Source: Lachnospiraceae bacterium
GTDB lineage: Bacteria > Bacillota > Clostridia > Lachnospirales > Lachnospiraceae
NCBI GenBank assembly: GCA_009774345.1
Contig: VSNR01000071.1
Coordinates: 1-20,436 of the forward strand
DNA: 20,436 nucleotides
Direction: 5' to 3'
Positions 15,562-20,436 of the stretch are shown here, one piece after another. The notes under the pieces were generated by a model, which worked only from the letters and a program-made list of their open reading frames with translations, was not told the origin of the DNA and ran no database searches. How positions within the stretch are numbered: position 1 is the first letter of the stretch; each line of letters starts with the position of its first letter. Position numbers and translations under genes: made by a program.

Positions 15562-16275
15562 TTATTTCATTTTTTTCGAACTTTTTTTCGAAACATGATT
15601 GATGAGCTCGTGCAATTTTGCAACTGCCTGCGAAATTCCGCCGATCTCGTTAATAATTCCTTCTTTGACTGCCTCCTCACCTTCCAGAACACTTCCTACA
15701 TCTTTGGTAAGCACCTCCGTCTCCATCATCAGTTCCTCATACCGCTCCTTTGAAATCCCGCAATGCGTGCACACAAAACCAGTGATGCGGTTCTGTACGT
15801 CCCTGAAATAATTAAATGTCTGAGGTACGCCAATCACCATTCCATTCATTCGCACTGGATGTACTACCATCGTCCCCGTAGGAACAATAAAGGAGTAATC
15901 TGTACTTACCGCAATTGGTACGCCAATGCTGTGACTGCCTCCTAAAACCAAAGAAACCGTAGGCTTGCTGAGTGATGCTACCATCTCGGCAATCGCAAGT
16001 CCTGCCTCAACATCCCCTCCCATCGTGTTTAACAAGAGCAGAACACCGTCAATCTCATCACTGTCCTCGATCGAGGCAAGCTGCGGCAAAAGCAGTTCAT
16101 ACTTTGTCACTTTGGACTGGTTTCCTGCATTTTCATGCCCCTCAATCTCTCCTATAATAGTAATCAGATGAATTTTGTGATTGCTGTTATTCTCGTCTAA
16201 TGTTACTTGGCTTTCTTTTTCGATTTTTTCATCCTTATACTTTTTATTTTCTAATTCATCATTCTGCTGTTCCAT
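15562..16275 (-). CDS. tepA: ClpP-family serine protease, TepA-like
   Basis: The 237-residue product belongs to the ClpP/crotonase-like protease family and resembles Bacillus TepA (YmfB), whose gene also lies just upstream of spoIIIE. Residues 1-33 form a charged, disordered extension. The fold includes LNTMGGDVEAG (83-93), the nucleophile segment GGSHSIG (112-118) with candidate Ser116, then VVHP with His139 and a candidate Asp192, a plausible catalytic triad. There is no signal peptide or transmembrane helix, so it should act in the cytosol or at the inner membrane face. TepA was proposed to degrade signal peptides during secretion; the true substrates are uncertain. GGGAGG lies seven bases before the ATG. 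A weak -10 (TAGAAT, near 16295) precedes it. Confidence 0.87.
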   Translation of the reverse strand: MEQQNDELENKKYKDEKIEKESQVTLDENNSNHKIHLITIIGEIEGHENAGNQSKVTKYELLLPQLASIEDSDEIDGVLLLLNTMGGDVEAGLAIAEMVASLSKPTVSLVLGGSHSIGVPIAVSTDYSFIVPTGTMVVHPVRMNGMVIGVPQTFNYFRDVQNRITGFVCTHCGISKERYEELMMETEVLTKDVGSVLEGEEAVKEGIINEIGGISQAVAKLHELINHVSKKSSKKMK

Positions 16276-16333
16276 CCCGTAACCTCCCTTTTATTCTATC
16301 TTAATTGAGCAGGGGAAACCGTGCCCGTGAGCA

Positions 16334-16369
16334 TAAAAAAGGCTCCTATTTTCAGGAGTCCTTTTTAGT
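16334..16369 (-). terminator. Intrinsic terminator downstream of the membrane-protein gene
   Basis: Minus-strand reading gives AAAAAGG, a stem GACTCCT with AGGAGCC around a short GAAAAT loop (one bulged base), and a run of T. It separates the metY/membrane-protein transcript from tepA-ftsK. Confidence 0.8.
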
Positions 16370-16390
16370 ATGTACACTTCTATGATTTTT

Positions 16391-17146
16391 TTATTCAATA
16401 TCAAAATAATCTTTGCCAGTCATATCTTTCACATCATAATCGTCATCTTTACCAGTCGGTTCAAACGCATAGTCCATCTCTTTATGTTCTCTGCGTTTGG
16501 GGACTGGCAGCGGATTTTCGAGATACTGGACTTTATTCTCCTCCAAATCATCATAGTGGATTTCTTTCATGGAAGTATCTGGCAAAATGCTCACGCTCTC
16601 TTCCGCAGCATCTGGCAGCGGCGGACTTGGCATCTGCTTGGTGTTGCTGTCAGCCTTCTCTGCATGTCCGCGGAAGAACGAACAGACAGCCAAGACAATC
16701 ATCGTACATCCAAGTGCAGCAAACAAAAGTTCCATATTGAATACTGTTACTTCCGAAAGGCTTTCAATATACATTGGAAAAATTGCAAGAATCAGACCTC
16801 CCGCAAAACCTATCAACCTGTTTGTCAGATTCTTGAGCATCATGTACACTAGTAAAATCGTCAGCACCTGATACAAAATATTCAGATAGACGCCCGCAAC
16901 CGTAAAATTTCCAAATATCAGAAATGCCAGATACAGATTGCAGATGTAGAAAGACTTTATATGAATCCCCTCTGAAAAAGCAGACTTTAAGCCATTTGTG
17001 TCAATGCTTACCTTTGCTGCATTATAGATATTTTCACTGATATTTACTTCTGTCATCAATGCATTTACATAATAGATTCTCACAAGAACAGCGATACTTG
17101 ACAGTAGGATTATAAACAAACCTGTCAGCCAACTCTTTTTATTCAT
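16391..17146 (-). CDS. Membrane protein, N-terminal ArnT/PMT glycosyltransferase-like, with cytosolic tail
   Basis: The 251-residue product has about five hydrophobic helices (7-27, 66-85, 87-105, 110-130, 138-158). A hydrophilic acidic tail (160-251) follows, with a proline/charged motif NPLPVPKRREH (211-221) and several D/Y-rich segments. The membrane part resembles the first portion of GT-C (ArnT/PMT-like) glycosyltransferases: a loop after helix 1, then a NxLYQ-like helix. It is far shorter than such enzymes and lacks the early acidic pair I would expect in their first loop, so it may be non-catalytic. I chose the ATG at 17146, 13 bases after metY; the frame remains open upstream into metY, and the ribosome site is poor. 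Translational coupling with metY is likely. Confidence 0.6.
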   Translation of the reverse strand: MNKKSWLTGLFIILLSSIAVLVRIYYVNALMTEVNISENIYNAAKVSIDTNGLKSAFSEGIHIKSFYICNLYLAFLIFGNFTVAGVYLNILYQVLTILLVYMMLKNLTNRLIGFAGGLILAIFPMYIESLSEVTVFNMELLFAALGCTMIVLAVCSFFRGHAEKADSNTKQMPSPPLPDAAEESVSILPDTSMKEIHYDDLEENKVQYLENPLPVPKRREHKEMDYAFEPTGKDDDYDVKDMTGKDYFDIE

Positions 17147-17159
17147 AAGCAATTCATAC

Positions 17160-18443
17160 TCAAATATGCGCAAGCGCCTGCTCAATATCCGCGATAATGT
17201 CGTCAGCATTTTCTATTCCCACTGAAAACCTGATCAAATCCGGCTGAACGCCCGCTTCGATCAACTGTTCATCATTCATCTGCCTGTGGGTATGGCTTGC
17301 CGGATGGAGCACACATGTCCTCGCATCTGCTACATGCGTCACAATCGCAGCCAGCTTCAAATGGTCCATAAAGGATACACTGACCTCTCTACCGCCCTTT
17401 AAGCCAAAAGAAATGACGCCGCAAGTGCCATTGGGCATATATTTCTGCGCCAGCCCATAGTATTTATTTCCTTTTAAGCCCGGATAGTTTACCCATGCCA
17501 CCTTTTCATTCTGCTCGAGCCATGCCGCTACTTTTAAGGCATTTTCGCAGTGCCTTGGCACCCTTAAATGCAACGTTTCGAGACCGATATTGAGCAAAAA
17601 GGAGTTCATTGGCGAAGGAATCGATCCCAAATCCCGCATAAGCTGGACTGTCGCTTTGGTAATATAAGCCTTCTTGCCAAATTTTTCGGTATAAGTAACA
17701 CCATGATAAGACTCATCGGGTGTTGTAAGACCATGAAATTTGTCACCGTACTTTGTCCAGTCAAAATTGCCTGAATCAACGATCGCACCGCCGACACACA
17801 TCGCATGGCCATCCATATACTTTGTCGTAGAATGTGTGATGATATCTACTCCGAACTCAAACGGTCGGCAGTTGATCGGTGTCGCAAATGTATTATCCAC
17901 AATCAAAGGAACACCGTGCGCATGAGCAACTTTTACAAATTTATCAAAATCCAGCACTACCAAAGCGGGATTGGCAATCGACTCTGCCACGACGCATTTG
18001 GTATTCTCCTGAAATGCTTTGTTCAAGGTTTCCTCGTCCGCATCGGGATCTACGATTGTGCATTCAATCCCCATCTTTTTCATGGTGACAGTTAGCAGGT
18101 TAAAGGTTCCGCCATAGACTGTGGAGGATAACACGACATGATCGCCTGCCTCACAGATATTAAACACTGCATAGTAATTTGCTGCCTGTCCTGAAGAAGT
18201 CAGCATTGCTGCCACGCCGCCCTCTAGCGCACAGATTTTTTCCGCGACCATATCATTGGTAGGATTCTGTAATCTGGTATAAAAATACCCTTCCTTCTCA
18301 AGATCAAACAGCTTTCCCATCTCATCCGAAGTCTCGTATTTGTAGGTTGTGGACTGATAGATTGGCAGAACTCTTGGTTCCCCATTTTTCGGCTGCCATC
18401 CCGATTGTATACATTTTGTCTCAATAGAATATTCCTTGCTCAT
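17160..18443 (-). CDS. metY: O-acetylhomoserine sulfhydrylase (aminocarboxypropyltransferase)
   Basis: The 427-residue product is a PLP-dependent Cys/Met metabolism enzyme. The length and the sequence favour O-acetylhomoserine sulfhydrylase (MetY) over cystathionine gamma-synthase, which is usually near 380-400 residues. Motifs are YFYTRLQNPT (53-62), SSGQAANYYA (83-92), SSTVYGGTFNLL (106-117) and HSTTKYMDGH (204-213), where Lys208 should bind PLP. It makes homocysteine from O-acetylhomoserine and sulfide, a direct route to methionine. It could also use O-acetylserine, so cysteine synthesis is not excluded. AAGGAG precedes the ATG by eight bases, and a strong promoter lies upstream. No S-box or T-box leader fits in the roughly 55-base untranslated region. 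Confidence 0.93.
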   Translation of the reverse strand: MSKEYSIETKCIQSGWQPKNGEPRVLPIYQSTTYKYETSDEMGKLFDLEKEGYFYTRLQNPTNDMVAEKICALEGGVAAMLTSSGQAANYYAVFNICEAGDHVVLSSTVYGGTFNLLTVTMKKMGIECTIVDPDADEETLNKAFQENTKCVVAESIANPALVVLDFDKFVKVAHAHGVPLIVDNTFATPINCRPFEFGVDIITHSTTKYMDGHAMCVGGAIVDSGNFDWTKYGDKFHGLTTPDESYHGVTYTEKFGKKAYITKATVQLMRDLGSIPSPMNSFLLNIGLETLHLRVPRHCENALKVAAWLEQNEKVAWVNYPGLKGNKYYGLAQKYMPNGTCGVISFGLKGGREVSVSFMDHLKLAAIVTHVADARTCVLHPASHTHRQMNDEQLIEAGVQPDLIRFSVGIENADDIIADIEQALAHI

Positions 18444-18503
18444 GCTGCCAGCTCCTTTTCTTATGATATATCGTAAATCTTGATATCTTTCTCTTTCTGA
18501 TGT

Positions 18504-18532
18504 AGTATATCACAAGATACGGTTCAGTTCAA
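18504..18532 (-). promoter_or_regulatory. Promoter of metY
   Basis: On the minus strand TTGAAC (18532-18527) and TATACT (18509-18504) are 17 bases apart, near consensus. The -35 box starts directly after the stop codon of the EFR1 gene. An imperfect inverted repeat (18465-18487, arms GATAT/ATATC) lies between the expected start of transcription and the ribosome binding site and could be an operator, but its symmetry is weak. Confidence 0.75.
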
Positions 18533-18534
18533 TA

Positions 18535-19296
18535 TTACAAATACTTTTCTATCGTCCCCTGCTGTATCACACTTTTTCCTATCAAGGTGATCGCCTGTTG
18601 TGGACAAATATTGATACAGCGGTAACACATCGTACACTGGTTCGATGCTTTTGCCGTTTTTTCTGCCATTTGAATATTATTCATTGGGCACTGCGCTGCG
18701 CATTTTCCACAGCCAATACACTTTTGTGCATTGATTTTGAGCTTGTTCGTATAGTGCTGCGTTTTATGCCCAAAATACAGGCGCTGGCCAAATAATCCCG
18801 CTAAATGATACAGAAAACCGATTCCCTCCTGCGGCGGCTTGCCGTATTGTATATCCTGCACTGCCTTGTTTATTTTATTTTCTGCTGCTTTTACCAACAT
18901 TTTATTTTTATCCAGAGAACGCTTCAAAGCCTTTTCGTCTGCGATACTGTCCGGCATTTTCAGGTGGAGTCCCCCTTGAATCTGCGCTCCATATTGGCGC
19001 AGCCTGCGTGCCAGTATGCCCGCACCGTCTCCACTGAACAGTCCCATAGTTGCAATCACAAAAATGTTTTTTCCACTCCATAGATCTTTGTTATCATCTA
19101 CAAAATCCTTTAACATTTTAGGAATGCTGCTAAATTGTACAGAATAACTAAAGACAATATCTTTATTTTCATGAATACAATTGACGATCCTTTGATCTGT
19201 CAGCGCGCAAATATCTGCTGTTTTGTCATACTGATTCAGAAAAACTTCCAGAGCATACCGTGAATTTCCTGTTCCGCTAAAATAAATTCCTAACAT
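18535..19296 (-). CDS. EFR1-family flavodoxin-ferredoxin protein
   Basis: The 253-residue product joins two electron-transfer domains. Residues 1-150 are flavodoxin-like and start with YFSGTGNSRYA (5-15), the FMN-phosphate loop. Residues 187-240 are a bacterial 2x4Fe-4S ferredoxin with CX2CX2CX3CP twice: Cys193, 196, 199, 203 and Cys221, 224, 227, 231. This layout defines EFR1-family ferredoxins, common in anaerobic Firmicutes and of unproven role. The protein is soluble. It starts 17 bases after the nitroreductase gene and is probably its electron partner or shares an operon with it; that pairing is inferred from position only. Confidence 0.9.
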   Translation of the reverse strand: MLGIYFSGTGNSRYALEVFLNQYDKTADICALTDQRIVNCIHENKDIVFSYSVQFSSIPKMLKDFVDDNKDLWSGKNIFVIATMGLFSGDGAGILARRLRQYGAQIQGGLHLKMPDSIADEKALKRSLDKNKMLVKAAENKINKAVQDIQYGKPPQEGIGFLYHLAGLFGQRLYFGHKTQHYTNKLKINAQKCIGCGKCAAQCPMNNIQMAEKTAKASNQCTMCYRCINICPQQAITLIGKSVIQQGTIEKYL

Positions 19297-19313
19297 ATTA
19301 CCTCTCCGTGTTT

Positions 19314-19907
19314 TTACACGCCTCTATACTCAACAATATCCTCCAGAGGCTTTCTTGGACGCTGTGGCGGCGTTTCATCTGGATAGCCTAATGCGACTGC
19401 TCCAACAAGCTGATGTTGTGTTTGCAGATATGAAACTAATTCCTGATATGCAAAGCAGGTGTTGGCAATCCATAGTGTTCCTATCCCCAGTTCCTGTGCT
19501 GCAAGCAGCATATTTTCAATCGAGGCTCCAATAGAGAGCGTGTCGCATAGTTCTGCAATGCGTTCGTCATTGTCTGCTGGCAGAAACGGAGACTTTGCAT
19601 TTGTGTTCAATACGACAATAATAATGGGTGCCTGCTGCATACAATTCAGAGTGTTTCTCGCATCAGGAAGCCCATAGCGTGATTTGGGCAAATCTGTTCT
19701 GCCCTGCTCCTCCCGCTGTAATCCTGATGCCATTGCATTTAATAACTCCTGCTTTTGTATACCGCCAAAAACTATGTATTTCCACGGCTGCCTGTTTTTG
19801 GCAGACGGCGCAGCTCTGCCCGCATTTAAAATTTGTTCCAATATATCTTTTGGAATATTTTTGTTTTGAAATTTTCGGATGCTTCTGCGGTGATAGATTG
19901 ATTGCAT
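19314..19907 (-). CDS. Nitroreductase family flavoprotein
   Basis: The 197-residue product has the nitroreductase fold, which binds FMN and uses NAD(P)H or ferredoxin-type donors to reduce varied substrates. RRSIRKF (7-13) is the phosphate-binding start, APSAKNRQPWKYIV (33-46) the flavin-contact region, and GASIENMLLAAQELGIGTLWI (about 127-147) the dimer/flavin helix. Length is typical. AGGAG lies twelve bases before the ATG, a long spacing. Upstream is the rRNA/tRNA operon terminator, downstream the EFR1 gene, so these two genes form a small redox unit. The physiological substrate cannot be named. Confidence 0.88.
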   Translation of the reverse strand: MQSIYHRRSIRKFQNKNIPKDILEQILNAGRAAPSAKNRQPWKYIVFGGIQKQELLNAMASGLQREEQGRTDLPKSRYGLPDARNTLNCMQQAPIIIVVLNTNAKSPFLPADNDERIAELCDTLSIGASIENMLLAAQELGIGTLWIANTCFAYQELVSYLQTQHQLVGAVALGYPDETPPQRPRKPLEDIVEYRGV

Positions 19908-19971
19908 TGATATTGTTTTCTCCTACTTTAATTGTACTGTAAAATGACATATATCTATGTGTTAGACAGAC

Positions 19972-20024
19972 AAAAAACCTTACTGAAATTTAGGTATTCA
20001 ACCTATACTTCAATAAGGTTTTTA
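19972..20024 (-). terminator. Terminator of the rRNA-tRNA operon
   Basis: Minus-strand reading gives AAAAACCTTA and TAAGGTTTTT as outer arms, with an inner stem TATAGG/CCTAAA around the loop TTGAATA. The 3' arm ends in six T. It starts 16 bases past the tRNA-Val 3' end. Confidence 0.88.
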
Positions 20025-20039
20025 TCTTCATATATAAAA

Positions 20040-20112
20040 TGGGACCTATAGGGCTCGAACCTATGACCCTCTGCTTGTAAGGCAGATGCTCTCCCAGCTG
20101 AGCTAAGATCCC
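20040..20112 (-). tRNA. tRNA-Val (anticodon TAC)
   Basis: The minus-strand cloverleaf has acceptor arms GGGATCT and AGGTCCC with discriminator A. The anticodon loop reads CTTACAA (TAC), and the T-loop reads TTCGAGC. CCA is not encoded. It is the last gene of the rRNA-tRNA operon. Confidence 0.95.
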
Positions 20113-20151
20113 AAATATTTTTCCTGCATGAAATCCCTGATTTCATGCTAA

Positions 20152-20225
20152 CGACCCCGATCGGACTCGAACCGACGACCTCCGCCGTGACAGGGCGGCG
20201 CTCTAACCAACTGAGCCACGAGGCC
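20152..20225 (-). tRNA. tRNA-Asp (anticodon GTC)
   Basis: The acceptor arms GGCCTCG and CGGGGTC pair (with T-G wobbles) and discriminator G is typical of tRNA-Asp. The anticodon loop reads CTGTCAC (GTC). CCA is not encoded. It lies only four bases after tRNA-Glu. Confidence 0.95.
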
Positions 20226-20229
20226 ATGA

Positions 20230-20301
20230 TGACTCCAACGGGAATCGAACCCGTGTTACCGCCGTGAAAGGGCGATGTCTTAACCGCTTGACCATGGAGC
20301 C
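20230..20301 (-). tRNA. tRNA-Glu (anticodon TTC)
   Basis: The acceptor arms GGCTCCA and TGGAGTC pair, with discriminator A. The anticodon loop reads CTTTCAC (TTC), and the T-loop reads TTCGATT. CCA is not encoded. It is the first tRNA after the 23S rRNA, about 104 bases away. Confidence 0.95.
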
Positions 20302-20405
20302 AAATTATGAAATAATTTATTGTTCCCTCAAAACCGAACACAAAAATGAATCTCTTCTCTATCTATCTGTCTGACATCTTTCCAACATTCTCCCTATACC
20401 TCTCA

Positions 20406-20436
20406 GGATAAGCCTTCGACCGATTAGTAATATTCA
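20406..20436 (-). rRNA. 23S rRNA, 3' end only (runs off the window)
   Basis: The minus strand at the window edge reads ACTAATCGGTCGAAGGCTTA, which is the conserved 3' end of Firmicutes 23S rRNA (consensus ACTAATCGGTCGAGGGCTTAACC). The mature end is placed near 20406 by this comparison. No 5S rRNA gene follows: the spacer to tRNA-Glu is only about 104 bases and does not resemble 5S. Confidence 0.85.

Noticed and set aside
18444..18510. An S-box (SAM) riboswitch or T-box ahead of metY
   Set aside because: The leader between the promoter and start codon is only about 55 bases, too short for either element, and has no terminator hairpin.

Overview
The window looks like a chromosomal segment from a low-to-moderate GC Gram-positive anaerobe of the class Clostridia, most likely the family Lachnospiraceae. 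The signs are purine-rich AGGAGG-type ribosome binding sites, an Nfn-type electron-bifurcating transhydrogenase, formate-tetrahydrofolate ligase, a tepA-ftsK pair, an EFR1-type ferredoxin, and tRNA genes with no encoded CCA. I do not claim a genus. All protein genes but the first lie on the minus strand, so the minus-strand order runs from high to low coordinates.

Right end (about 19970-20436): the 3' tip of a 23S rRNA gene, then tRNA-Glu, tRNA-Asp and tRNA-Val and a strong terminator. No 5S rRNA gene lies between the 23S end and the tRNAs. Next come a nitroreductase and an EFR1 flavodoxin/ferredoxin protein as a pair, then metY (O-acetylhomoserine sulfhydrylase) behind a near-consensus promoter, with a small membrane protein immediately downstream and a terminator.

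Centre (about 6906-16275): a core block of tepA-like ClpP-family protease, ftsK/spoIIIE translocase (own promoter), fhs, a zinc-ribbon/TPR/chitobiase-like membrane protein, and nfnA-nfnB overlapping by one base. Fhs activates formate onto tetrahydrofolate, and Nfn interconverts NADH, reduced ferredoxin and NADPH, so this block carries one-carbon and redox metabolism beside cell-division functions.

Left part (about 820-6740): a run of minus-strand genes, some core (rlmH) and most accessory in character. They are two unrecognised proteins, rlmH, an alpha/alpha-toroid-like protein, an ADP-ribosylglycohydrolase, a DUF4253 protein, a small antitoxin-like protein, a lipoprotein and a DIP1984-family protein. 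The run ends at a four-copy 15-bp tandem repeat and a T-arm-like tRNA fragment, which may be an old integration boundary. The far left holds the only plus-strand gene, an Isf-like iron-sulfur flavoprotein with its own promoter.

I found no insertion sequence, phage gene or CRISPR array. The least ordinary parts are the accessory cluster between rlmH and the tRNA-like fragment, the tandem repeats, the repeated motif ahead of fhs, and the 23S-tRNA junction without 5S.
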